Shown piece after piece: positions 25,344 through 33,219 of a DNA stretch of 64,000 bases (position 1 is its first letter; every line of letters begins with the position of its first letter). Origin of the DNA: Chitinophaga sp. CF118 (GTDB lineage Bacteria > Bacteroidota > Bacteroidia > Chitinophagales > Chitinophagaceae); contig NZ_FOMK01000001.1 of NCBI RefSeq assembly GCF_900112615.1, forward strand, positions 2,046,001-2,110,000, read 5' to 3'. Made by a program: the position numbers and the translations under genes. The notes beneath the pieces are model-generated. The model was given only the letters and a program-made list of their open reading frames with translations, searched no databases and had not been told where the DNA came from.

Positions 25344-26288
25344 ATGAAGTTGAACGCACCGCTGGCGGTAACGGAAATAGCAGCATTCATAGGCGCAGAG
25401 CTGGTTGGCAATGACCAGTTAATGGCTACAGGCATTAATGAGATCCATAAAGTTGAACCTGGAGATATCTCCTTTGTAGACTTTGAAAAGTATTACAACG
25501 CCTGTCTGCAATCTGCAGCAACTATTATTATCATAAATAAAAAAGTTGATTGTCCTCCGGGCAAAGCATTACTCGTTTTACCTGATCCGTTCAGTGCTTA
25601 TGTGAAACTTGTTAAACGCTTCCGTCCCTTTGAACCAGCCACCAAACCCATCAGCGATTCCGCTGTGATAGGGGAAGACACCATCATACAGCCTAATGTT
25701 TTCATTGGTAATCATGTGCGCATAGGCAGCAATTGTATTATACATCCCAACGTAACTATTTACGACAATACGATCATCGGTAACAACGTAATTATTCATG
25801 CCGGAACAGTAATCGGTGCAGATGCTTTCTACTTTAAGAAACGGGCAGACAGGGAAGTAATGTATGATAAACTGGAAAGTTGCGGACGCGTAATTATTGA
25901 AGATGATGTGGAAATAGGTGCAGGATGCGCGATCGATAAAGGGGTAAGTGGAGACACCATCATCGGCCGTGGTACTAAATTTGATAACATGATCCATATA
26001 GGTCATGGTACCGTAATAGGTCGCAATTGTTTATTTGCCGGTCAGGTTGGTGTGGGCGGAAAAGCCATTATAGAAGACAACGTAATTTTATGGGGACAGG
26101 TAGGTGTATCTAAAGATCTTACCATACACAAGGGTGTGATAGTACTTGCACAAAGTGGTGTAGGTGGCGACCTGGAAGCTGGTAAAATATACTTCGGATC
26201 TCCTGTAGAAGATGCCCGCGTGAAGAAGAAAGAACTGGCCTGGATTAAACGCATTCCAGAGATGTGGGAAAAACTCAATGGAAAATAA
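25344..26288 (+). CDS. LpxD-like UDP-3-O-(3-hydroxyacyl)glucosamine N-acyltransferase
   Basis: This is a 314-residue protein. The N-terminal LpxD-type domain (about 1-100) contains 'INEIHKVEPGDISFVDFEKYY'. A left-handed parallel beta helix of hexapeptide repeats follows (about 105-270: 'IGEDTIIQPNVFIGNHVRIGSN', 'IIGNNVIIHAGTVIGADAFYF'). The catalytic-type His is in 'DNMIHIGHGTVIGRNCLFAG' (about 220). LpxD adds the N-linked acyl chain in lipid A synthesis. Bacteroidota often carry a main lpxD next to lpxC-fabZ/lpxA plus a divergent second copy. No other lpx gene is adjacent here, so this may be the second copy with a related sugar substrate. Confidence 0.8.
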   Translation: MKLNAPLAVTEIAAFIGAELVGNDQLMATGINEIHKVEPGDISFVDFEKYYNACLQSAATIIIINKKVDCPPGKALLVLPDPFSAYVKLVKRFRPFEPATKPISDSAVIGEDTIIQPNVFIGNHVRIGSNCIIHPNVTIYDNTIIGNNVIIHAGTVIGADAFYFKKRADREVMYDKLESCGRVIIEDDVEIGAGCAIDKGVSGDTIIGRGTKFDNMIHIGHGTVIGRNCLFAGQVGVGGKAIIEDNVILWGQVGVSKDLTIHKGVIVLAQSGVGGDLEAGKIYFGSPVEDARVKKKELAWIKRIPEMWEKLNGK

Positions 26289-26379
26289 TTCCTGATGTGG
26301 GGCCGGTCCAGAAGTCTTTCAGTTTATCAGAAAGAGGTATCTTTTTAGCCGGCCCTGCATTCAGTTTTAAGTATTCAAT

Positions 26380-27051
26380 ATGGTCCGCACCCTGCTTACT
26401 TCTTTTCTCCTGATTGCCTGTTGTACTGCCGGATATTCCCAGAAGGGACTATATACCCCCGCACAGGAATGGCCGGTAAAGATCAACGATGGTTGGTTCA
26501 CAGCTAAAACCATCACTTACGGGCCATATACCACAACCGACCGTAAAAATGGTATTGCAGATGCAGCAGCTGTCAGTTTTATCAAAGACCCTCAGGCTCC
26601 CTTTAATTTTATAGTAACCGGACAAGATGAAAGGATTCTGGTGCAGGAACTCAGGGCACTTCATGTTGCCTTTTCAAGCCGGTCTTTACCCTCTTTTCTG
26701 GACAATATGCCTTCAACGGCTCCTTTCTCCTATGTACAGATCAACGGTACTAAAAATGACCCTTTAAAACGCTGGGAACTGATTCTGAAAGAAGCAACTT
26801 ACCTGGAGCTAAATGAAAACAAACCGTTGGGTACCCTGCGCTCTGACCAGGATGAGATCCGCATAACGGCTCATAATGACTTCGGAACTAAGAATTCCTA
26901 TGAGAATATCTGCTATGAATTTCACTACCGCCGCAAGGATATAGCGGCCGTAATACCGGGAGAAAAACCCCGTATATGGATGAGTACGGAAATTCCTGTT
27001 ACCCTCCAACCTGTGCTGGCTGCTACTATTGGCGCATTACTATTGAGATAG
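26380..27051 (+). CDS. Exported protein of unknown function
   Basis: This is a 223-residue protein with a signal peptide ('MVRTLLTSFLLIACCTAGYSQ'). The mature part is soluble, mixed alpha/beta and without recognised motifs. It includes 'WFTAKTITYGPYTTTDRKNG', 'FNFIVTGQDERILVQELRA' and a tyrosine-rich 'SYENICYEFHYRRKD' stretch. The C-terminal 'IPVTLQPVLAATIGALLLR' is hydrophobic and might be a membrane or sorting tail. The 3' end overlaps the end of the converging epimerase gene by 12 bp. The GC-rich inverted repeat before it (arms 26300-26306 and 26349-26355) probably terminates the lpxD-like gene, so this gene should have its own promoter, which I could not identify. Confidence 0.7.
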   Translation: MVRTLLTSFLLIACCTAGYSQKGLYTPAQEWPVKINDGWFTAKTITYGPYTTTDRKNGIADAAAVSFIKDPQAPFNFIVTGQDERILVQELRALHVAFSSRSLPSFLDNMPSTAPFSYVQINGTKNDPLKRWELILKEATYLELNENKPLGTLRSDQDEIRITAHNDFGTKNSYENICYEFHYRRKDIAAVIPGEKPRIWMSTEIPVTLQPVLAATIGALLLR

Positions 27052-28026
27052 TACCTGATGTTCCTTGAATGCACGGCACATTCTGGCAATCGTTGCCTTT
27101 AATGGTGTAAATGTAAATCCGGGCAATGCAGACTGGATCTTACTGTTGTTATAATATACTTTTAGCTGGGCTGTCCGGGCTGTCTCTTTTGTCAGGAGCG
27201 CTTTCTTTCCCGTGAACTTTGTTTTAAGACCTTCAACACGCCACACAATTTCTGCTAACCATGGTTTCACAGCAATATGAGGAGGCTTCTTACCAAGCTG
27301 TGTGGCCATTTCAGTAAACAGTTCACGGTAACCGTAGTTCTCTGCAGACAAAATAAATCGCTGTCCCTTTATATCACTTTCCATCAAACGCATCATCACT
27401 TCTGCCACATCATTCACATCTGTAAAACCATTAACACCATTTGTATAAAAAGGAAATTCTTTCCAGGCATTCCTCACAAGCATACTGGAAGGATCGTCCC
27501 AGAAACCACTTCCCAGTATAATAGCAGGATTTACAATCGCAGTGGCAAGGCCCTCTGCATTTGCTCTCCATACTTCCATTTCTGCCAGATATTTACTCAC
27601 CGCATACTGCGAATTGTTCTTGCTTTCCTGCCATTCATTCTCCTCATCAATCACACCATTTGCTTTAGCACGGCCCAGCGCAGCTACAGAACTCACATGC
27701 ACCAGCTTCTTTACACCCGCATCAATTGCCATGTTCACCACATTAGCGGTACCTTCCACATTCACCTTCATCATCTCATTATGATTCCCTGGATGAAAAG
27801 AAACCACCGCTGCGCAGTGATATACCTTATCTACTCCAGCCATCACATCTTCCAGCACACATACATCCAGGATATCGCCGGTTACCCATTCAATCTTGTC
27901 CTGTATATCCTGTAACTGATAAGGAATTTTTTTACGAAACAATGCACGTACCTGTTCCCCATCATTCACCAGTTTCCGTAATAAATGACTCCCTAAAAAT
28001 CCTGTTCCTCCCGTAACTAAAATCAT
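27040..28026 (-). CDS. NAD-dependent epimerase/dehydratase family protein
   Basis: This is a 328-residue extended SDR. 'ILVTGGTGFLGSHLLRKLV' at the N-terminus is the GxxGxxG NAD(P)-binding loop. 'VYHCAAVVSFHPG' follows near residue 75, the catalytic Ser is in 'VHVSSVAALG' near 115 and 'YAVSKYLAEMEVW' (Tyr/Lys) is near 142-146. The overall pattern is closest to the dihydroflavonol-4-reductase-like or 3-beta-HSD-like group. The substrate is unknown. It is 74 bp downstream of the hydroxyacyl-CoA dehydrogenase gene on the same strand. Confidence 0.88.
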   Translation of the reverse strand: MILVTGGTGFLGSHLLRKLVNDGEQVRALFRKKIPYQLQDIQDKIEWVTGDILDVCVLEDVMAGVDKVYHCAAVVSFHPGNHNEMMKVNVEGTANVVNMAIDAGVKKLVHVSSVAALGRAKANGVIDEENEWQESKNNSQYAVSKYLAEMEVWRANAEGLATAIVNPAIILGSGFWDDPSSMLVRNAWKEFPFYTNGVNGFTDVNDVAEVMMRLMESDIKGQRFILSAENYGYRELFTEMATQLGKKPPHIAVKPWLAEIVWRVEGLKTKFTGKKALLTKETARTAQLKVYYNNSKIQSALPGFTFTPLKATIARMCRAFKEHQVLSQ

Positions 28027-28100
28027 GTCCTAAGTCCCGTTTTGTATAAGAATCCAAAGATAATTATGAATTATCAATGTGTGGCTGAAATGATCATGCC

Positions 28101-28961
28101 TCAACCGTAATTATAAAACCCCTTTCCGCTTTTCTTTCCTAATGCCCCCTGCTGTACCCGTTCTATCTGTAATCTGTTAGGCGTAAATCTCGGCGCTTTA
28201 TCAAATGAATCGTACAGAGATTGTGTAACTGCCAGGTTCACATCGTTTCCTATCAGATCCATCAGTGCAAACGGCCCCATACGAAAGCCGGCGCTCTCCA
28301 GCAACCTGTCAGTTGCTTTATAATCAGCTACACCATCTTCAGCTACCTTCATCGCTTCAAGATAATAGTGGCGGGCTACACGGTTCACGATGAACCCTGG
28401 TGTGTCCTTTACATTTACCGGCGTTTTACCCAGTTTTAATGACAGCGCATACAACAACTCAACTACCTGCAGAGATGTTTGTATCCCCTGCACAATCTCC
28501 ACCAGCTTCATCACTGGTGCCGGGTTAAAGAAGTGCATGCCCGCTACTCGCTCGGGATGTAAGATGCCAGCTGCGATAGCCGACACCGCGAGGGAAGATG
28601 TATTTGTTGCAAAGATTGTTTCATGACTATTGATGGCGGCCAGCTCATTAAACAATCCTGTTTTGACAGTTATTTTCTCTACAATGGCTTCAATGATCAA
28701 TTCTGCTACACAATCTTTCACATCATTGGTGAACTGTATGCGTTCCAGTATAACTGTTTGCTGATCCACCGCCAGTTTCCCTTTTGCTACCGCAGTTTCC
28801 AGCTGCCTGATTATCTGCTGCTTTGAGTTATCCAGTACCACCTGTTGAAGATCAAAAAGTACTGTACGGTAACCCGCCATAGCAGCTACCTGTGCGATGC
28901 CTGCCCCCATAGTGCCTGCGCCACAAACGGCGATCGTATTTATCTGGTCAATTTTGATCAT
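28101..28961 (-). CDS. 3-hydroxyacyl-CoA (3-hydroxybutyryl-CoA) dehydrogenase
   Basis: This is a 286-residue two-domain enzyme. The N-terminal NAD-binding Rossmann domain starts 'IAVCGAGTMGAGIAQVAAMAGY'. The catalytic His-Glu region is 'RVAGMHFFNPAPVMKLVEIVQG' (about 135-158). The C-terminal dimer domain starts after 'NVKDTPGFIVNRVARHYYLEAM'. It oxidises (S)-3-hydroxyacyl-CoA to the 3-keto form; the length and the 'KSGKGFYNYG' ending fit the Hbd/PaaH group. No other beta-oxidation gene is adjacent. A degenerate -7 box overlaps the pheS terminator just upstream. Confidence 0.9.
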   Translation of the reverse strand: MIKIDQINTIAVCGAGTMGAGIAQVAAMAGYRTVLFDLQQVVLDNSKQQIIRQLETAVAKGKLAVDQQTVILERIQFTNDVKDCVAELIIEAIVEKITVKTGLFNELAAINSHETIFATNTSSLAVSAIAAGILHPERVAGMHFFNPAPVMKLVEIVQGIQTSLQVVELLYALSLKLGKTPVNVKDTPGFIVNRVARHYYLEAMKVAEDGVADYKATDRLLESAGFRMGPFALMDLIGNDVNLAVTQSLYDSFDKAPRFTPNRLQIERVQQGALGKKSGKGFYNYG

Positions 28962-28984
28962 ATTCGTTTTGGTGTGTACAAAAG

Positions 28985-29033
28985 AAAAAGGAGAATGACG
29001 CTGATATAAACACCTTCGCCGTTCTCCTTTTCC
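28985..29033 (-). terminator. Terminator of pheS
   Basis: The near-perfect stem has arms about 28986-29000 and 29018-29032 (AAAAGGAGAA core). On the minus strand it is followed by TTTTTCTTTTG, about 60 bp beyond the pheS stop codon. Confidence 0.7.
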
Positions 29034-29088
29034 CTTTAATATTTTCTGGTTACTGAGATAAAACTATCTCATAAACAAATTTGCCTGT

Positions 29089-30117
29089 CTAGATTGCTCC
29101 CTCAAACTGCTCCAGGAACCTGGTATCATTCTCTGAGAACAGACGAAGATCCTTGATCTGGTATTTTAACATTGTGATACGCTCTATTCCCATCCCAAAT
29201 GCAAACCCAGTATACTTTTCAGGGTCAATTCCGCAGTTCTCCAGCACCTTGGGATGCACCATACCACAACCGAGAATCTCAACCCAACCAGTGTGCTTAC
29301 ATACGGAACAACCTTTACCACCACAAATGATACAGGAAATATCCATTTCCGCACTAGGCTCTGTGAAAGGGAAATACGAAGGACGGAAGCGGATTCTTAC
29401 ATCCTCTCCAAACAACTCCTTAACAAAGTGATAAAGCGTTTGTTTCAGATCGGCGAAGGAAACATTCTCATCTATATACAATCCTTCTACCTGGTGGAAA
29501 AAGCAATGTGCACGGGCAGAAATAGTTTCATTCCGGTATACACGGCCGGGGCAGATAATACGGATGGGTAACTTTCCCAGTTCCATCGTTCTTACCTGAA
29601 CGGATGATGTATGGGTGCGTAATAACCAGTCGGGATTCTGACTGATGTAGAAAGTATCCTGCATATCGCGCGCCGGGTGGTTTTCCGGTAGATTCAATGC
29701 AGTAAAGTTATGCCAGTCATCTTCAATTTCAGGCCCTTCTGCAATAGCAAAACCCAGGCGCTCAAATATGCCGATAATATTATTTCTTACAATGCTGATT
29801 GGGTGACGGGTACCCAGGCGGTGAGGTTCTGCCGGTAATGTAAAGTCGGTATCGCCTGTAGTACTGGCGGCATCGTCTTTAAGGTGTTCAAACTGCGCAT
29901 ATCTTTCTTCTGCCAGCTGCTTAAAGCTGTTTAGCACCTGTCCAAACTCTTTCTTGCGGTCATTAGGCACCTGCTTCATTTCCCCGAACATGGCCTTTAC
30001 AATCCCCTTAGTTCCGAGAAACCGGATACGGTATTGTTCCAGATCGGCTGCTGTGGCCGGTTCAAAGGAAATTATTTCCTGTTTGTATGCAGCTATTTGC
30101 TGTTCTATCTGCTCCAT
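29089..30117 (-). CDS. pheS: Phenylalanyl-tRNA synthetase alpha subunit
   Basis: This class II synthetase subunit has about 342 residues. The N-terminal coiled coil contains 'EQYRIRFLGTKGIVKAMFGEM'. The motif 2/3 regions are 'HPARDMQDTFYIS', 'LLRTHTSSVQVRTM', 'VYRNETISARAHCFFHQVEGLYID', 'RPSYFPFTEPSAEMDISC' and 'GFAFGMGIERITMLKYQIKDLR'. A cysteine cluster (CIICGGKGCSVC, about 274-285) before the last motif is found in many Bacteroidota PheS. PheS pairs with PheT, which is not in this window. ATG 30117 is chosen over TTG 30126, which lies inside the promoter box. Confidence 0.96.
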   Translation of the reverse strand: MEQIEQQIAAYKQEIISFEPATAADLEQYRIRFLGTKGIVKAMFGEMKQVPNDRKKEFGQVLNSFKQLAEERYAQFEHLKDDAASTTGDTDFTLPAEPHRLGTRHPISIVRNNIIGIFERLGFAIAEGPEIEDDWHNFTALNLPENHPARDMQDTFYISQNPDWLLRTHTSSVQVRTMELGKLPIRIICPGRVYRNETISARAHCFFHQVEGLYIDENVSFADLKQTLYHFVKELFGEDVRIRFRPSYFPFTEPSAEMDISCIICGGKGCSVCKHTGWVEILGCGMVHPKVLENCGIDPEKYTGFAFGMGIERITMLKYQIKDLRLFSENDTRFLEQFEGAI

Positions 30118-30123
30118 AGGGGG

Positions 30124-30131
30124 CAAAGATA
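30124..30131 (-). promoter_or_regulatory. -7 promoter box (TATCTTTG) for pheS
   Basis: This is an exact TAnnTTTG match on the minus strand. Its last base is 7 nt from the A of the pheS ATG, so the transcript would begin at or next to the start codon. Confidence 0.55.
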
Positions 30132-30132
30132 A

Positions 30133-30819
30133 TTAAAAGATCAGCTTATAGCCAACCCCCCTGATGTTCACTATCTGGATCCGGGGATCTTCTTTGAGGT
30201 AACGCCGTATTTTGGTGATGAAAACATCCATACTGCGGGCATTAAAAAAGCTGTCATCTCCCCACAAATCCAGCAGAATGGTTTTCCGTTCCATTACCTG
30301 ATTACGGTTGTCGGACAAGCGACGCAATATTTCGGCCTCCCGGTGGGAAAGGAATTCCGTATTATTATTCCGGGTAAGGGTCTGTTTTGTATAGTTAAAA
30401 ATATACTGGCCTATCTGTACAACATCTGCACTGGCATCAGAAGATCCCTGCTGATCGTTATATCGCTGCAGCAACGATTTGATCCGCACAATCAACTCAT
30501 CCATACTAAATGGTTTCTTCAGGTAATCATTACCTCCCAGTTCAAATCCTTTTACCACATCTGCAGTCTGGGATTTAGCCGTGAGAAAGATGATAGGGGT
30601 AAGTTTATCCTCTTTGCGGATCTCTGTCGTTACCGAAAATCCATCCATATTTGGCATCATGATATCCAGCACAACAACATCAGGATGATGTTCCTGGTAT
30701 AATTTCAGACCTTCCTTCCCATCCTCTGCATATAACATTTCAAACCCCCGCATCTCAAGGCTGTCTTTCACAATCTGGCCCAACTGCCATTCGTCTTCTA
30801 TAAGCAATACTTTAGACAT
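30133..30819 (-). CDS. OmpR/PhoB-type response regulator
   Basis: This is a 228-residue regulator. The receiver domain has 'LLIEDEWQLGQ', phospho-acceptor Asp in 'VVVLDIMMPNMDG' (about 51) and Lys in 'NDYLKKPFSMDE' (about 101). The winged helix (about 130-228) has 'LSHREAEILRRLSDNRNQVMERKTIL' and ends 'NIRGVGYKLIF'. It follows the kinase gene by 12 bp. Divergence from the GLPGLI/outer-membrane-barrel genes suggests these may be targets. Confidence 0.92.
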   Translation of the reverse strand: MSKVLLIEDEWQLGQIVKDSLEMRGFEMLYAEDGKEGLKLYQEHHPDVVVLDIMMPNMDGFSVTTEIRKEDKLTPIIFLTAKSQTADVVKGFELGGNDYLKKPFSMDELIVRIKSLLQRYNDQQGSSDASADVVQIGQYIFNYTKQTLTRNNNTEFLSHREAEILRRLSDNRNQVMERKTILLDLWGDDSFFNARSMDVFITKIRRYLKEDPRIQIVNIRGVGYKLIF

Positions 30820-30831
30820 CGATTCTGAATT

Positions 30832-32244
30832 TTAAAGGGGTATATGTATAATAAACTCACTTCCTTTTTCCGGTTCGCTTGTTACCGTAATAGTGCCACC
30901 ATGCAGCATGATGATCTTTTTTACATAACTGAGACCCAGGCCAAAACCTTTTACCTTATGTAGATTGCCGGTAGGTACACGGAAAAATGCATCAAAAATG
31001 TTTTCCTGATACATCTTTGGGATGCCGATCCCATTATCCTTTACCCGAATGGTTAAGTTACCGTTTTCTATGGAACAACGGATATTTACAACCGGATGTT
31101 CTCCCGAATACTTAATCGCATTATCTACCAGATTACTAAGAGCATTGGAAAGATGTGTCTTGTCAACATAAACCTGCTGATCTCCCAGGAAATTATCATA
31201 CCTGAACTGCACAGGCCCGTTTGTTTTCAGCTGATGATTCGTGATAATACTGTCTATCAGCTCATTCAAATCTGTTTCTTCGCGATAAATTTCTATCTCT
31301 TCATTCTCTTCGGCAGCAATATGTAATACCTTTTCTACCAGGTCTGAAAGGCGCTGCAATTCCTGTTTGGAAATGTCCAGGTAACTCTGAGTTTTCCGCT
31401 GGTCATTTAATGCGTTGAAGTTCTGCATTGCTTCCACTGCTGCATATACGGTTGCAATAGGTGTTTTCAACTCATGCGTCATGTTATTGATAAAGTCGTT
31501 CTTTATTTCAGATAACTTTTTCTGTTTTAATATCGTTCTTAGCATGTAAATAAAGCAGATGGTGACCAGCACCAGCAATAACAGTGAGCCTATTAGTGTC
31601 CACATCATCTTTGCCAGAATGTACTGCAAAGGCGACTGGAAAACAGCCTGCACAAAAAGATTGCTGGCCGGATTAAACGGGATTTTAGATGTTTTTAAAG
31701 GACTGCGTCTACGCAAGCTATCTCGGAATCCTTCGCGGGAAAGGCCGTTAAAGCTAATATGAAAAGTATCGAGTTCAAAGTCTGTTGTGATCTGCCGGCT
31801 GTGAAGCTCTGAACTATAAACGGAGTCCAGTTTTATCAGCTTGATGCTATCCCCGTAAAGATCATTCAGCAAAATAAAATCAGAGATCTGCCGGGCTAAA
31901 GTATCTGCATACTTTCGGTTAGGAGCATCCTGATTACCGTTCCGTGTACCCGTATCTGTTAACATTCTTCTGCGTACATCCATTGGTCCCCGCTCCTCCT
32001 CCGGTGGAGGCATGTCGTGCAGCCCCCCTGTTGAATCCCGTTCACGCCCATACCGTCTGAAATACCGGCGAACATCTGCAAACTGCTTGTTGAATACTGC
32101 TGTTCGTAATGATTCGTTGATGTCTTTTCCGAATTGGTCAAGCTGAATATGATAAGAATTGTATAACCAGTATCCCTGGAAGAGGTATATGCTGAGTATG
32201 CATACACACATAAGTATCAGAATATTGCGAATCCGTTGACGCAT
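30832..32244 (-). CDS. Sensor histidine kinase with large periplasmic domain
   Basis: This is a 470-residue kinase. Membrane helices at about 8-27 and 211-235 enclose a periplasmic sensor of about 180 residues. The sensor holds a proline/acidic stretch ('HDMPPPEEERGPMDVRRRM') and no recognised fold. The HisKA box is 'INNMTHELKTPIATVYAAVEAM' (His near 257). The HATPase boxes are 'LSNLVDNAIKYSGEHP', 'VKDNGIGIPK' and 'GFGLGLSYVKKIIMLHGG'. It forms an operon with the response regulator and is divergent (166 bp) from the GLPGLI gene. Confidence 0.92.
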   Translation of the reverse strand: MRQRIRNILILMCVCILSIYLFQGYWLYNSYHIQLDQFGKDINESLRTAVFNKQFADVRRYFRRYGRERDSTGGLHDMPPPEEERGPMDVRRRMLTDTGTRNGNQDAPNRKYADTLARQISDFILLNDLYGDSIKLIKLDSVYSSELHSRQITTDFELDTFHISFNGLSREGFRDSLRRRSPLKTSKIPFNPASNLFVQAVFQSPLQYILAKMMWTLIGSLLLLVLVTICFIYMLRTILKQKKLSEIKNDFINNMTHELKTPIATVYAAVEAMQNFNALNDQRKTQSYLDISKQELQRLSDLVEKVLHIAAEENEEIEIYREETDLNELIDSIITNHQLKTNGPVQFRYDNFLGDQQVYVDKTHLSNALSNLVDNAIKYSGEHPVVNIRCSIENGNLTIRVKDNGIGIPKMYQENIFDAFFRVPTGNLHKVKGFGLGLSYVKKIIMLHGGTITVTSEPEKGSEFIIHIPL

Positions 32245-32410
32245 ATTTTAAGCTATTAACTTTTTCCCCATACCGGGTAATAATGCAAAGCTATCGGTTT
32301 CCACGCTTACCCTTGATACCCCCTTAACAGTAATTAACAGTAAATAATGCTATTTAACCAACAAATGAAGAGCGAATAGTGACTTTTGTATCAGAAAAAA
32401 ACTCAAACAC

Positions 32411-33181
32411 ATGAACCATTTATCAAAGACGCTCCTTAGTGCAGCCCTGGTAGCCTTTTCTGGCATCACGACACAGGCACAGGACAAGAACGCAGGTGTG
32501 ATAGACTATGAGGTAAGTGCAAAAATGGCTCCCCGCGGAGGTAATACTGATGGAGATGCTGAAGAACAAATAATTACTTTCTCTCAGCATTTTTACTTCA
32601 CTGCAGGTAAAGGTAAGCTGGCAACAGAACGCCCTGACTTTGGTGGTCGTAACGGTCAGGCTCCTCCACAAGGGCCTCCTCCCGGCGATGCAGGTAACGG
32701 CAGACCACCTCGCATGCGCGGCGGATTTGGCGGAGGTCCGGCATATGTTGATCTGACAACAAAAAAGTATATCCAGGTATTCACCAAACCAGACGATAGT
32801 ACCAAAACTTTCTTTGCGGAAGAAGACTTTGCAGCACCTAAAGATGTAAAGCTGACAGATAAAACGAAAAAAGTGGCTGGCTATACCTGCAAAAAGGCTA
32901 CAGTAACTTTACGTGATGAAACATATACTGTATGGTATACACAGGAGCTCCCTTTCAGTTACAGCCCTATTAACGGATTGTTACCAGAAGGCAATGGCGT
33001 AGTGCTTTCTGCTGAAAGCGACAGGCGTTCCTTCTCCGCAAAGAAAGTAGACCTGAAGCCTGTAGCTGCAACAGATATCGCATTACCTGCCAACGCAGAA
33101 AAAGTAAGTGAAGAGCAACTACGTGAGATGCGTCGTGACGCAATGCAGAAATTTCGTGAACGGCAAAACAACAGGAATTAA
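32411..33181 (+). CDS. GLPGLI family protein
   Basis: This is a 256-residue exported protein with signal peptide 'MNHLSKTLLSAALVAFSGITTQAQ'. The family landmarks are the early 'GVIDYEVSAKM' strand, 'VAGYTCKKATVTLRDETYTVWYTQELPFSYSPINGLLPEGNGVVL' (containing the region that names the family) and the C-terminal 'PANAEKVSEEQLREM'. A Gly/Pro-rich insertion 'PPQGPPPGDAGNGRPPRMRG' plus GGFGGG lies at about 85-110. GLPGLI proteins are unique to Bacteroidota, of unknown function, and often sit next to TonB-dependent or other outer-membrane barrels, as here. The barrel gene follows 38 bp downstream. Confidence 0.85.
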   Translation: MNHLSKTLLSAALVAFSGITTQAQDKNAGVIDYEVSAKMAPRGGNTDGDAEEQIITFSQHFYFTAGKGKLATERPDFGGRNGQAPPQGPPPGDAGNGRPPRMRGGFGGGPAYVDLTTKKYIQVFTKPDDSTKTFFAEEDFAAPKDVKLTDKTKKVAGYTCKKATVTLRDETYTVWYTQELPFSYSPINGLLPEGNGVVLSAESDRRSFSAKKVDLKPVAATDIALPANAEKVSEEQLREMRRDAMQKFRERQNNRN

Positions 33182-33219
33182 TTAACCTTAAATTACTCCC
33201 GCTTATTAATTCCTTTTAC

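Noticed and set aside
25578..26006. Minus-strand frame of 142 codons inside the lpxD-like gene
   Set aside because: The hexapeptide-repeat coding strand explains the sequence; the opposite frame has no features.
27277..27915. Long plus-strand frame (212 codons) opposite the epimerase gene
   Set aside because: It is rich in His, Ile, Cys and Tyr, has no recognisable motif and lies fully inside a well-supported minus-strand gene; it is a shadow frame.
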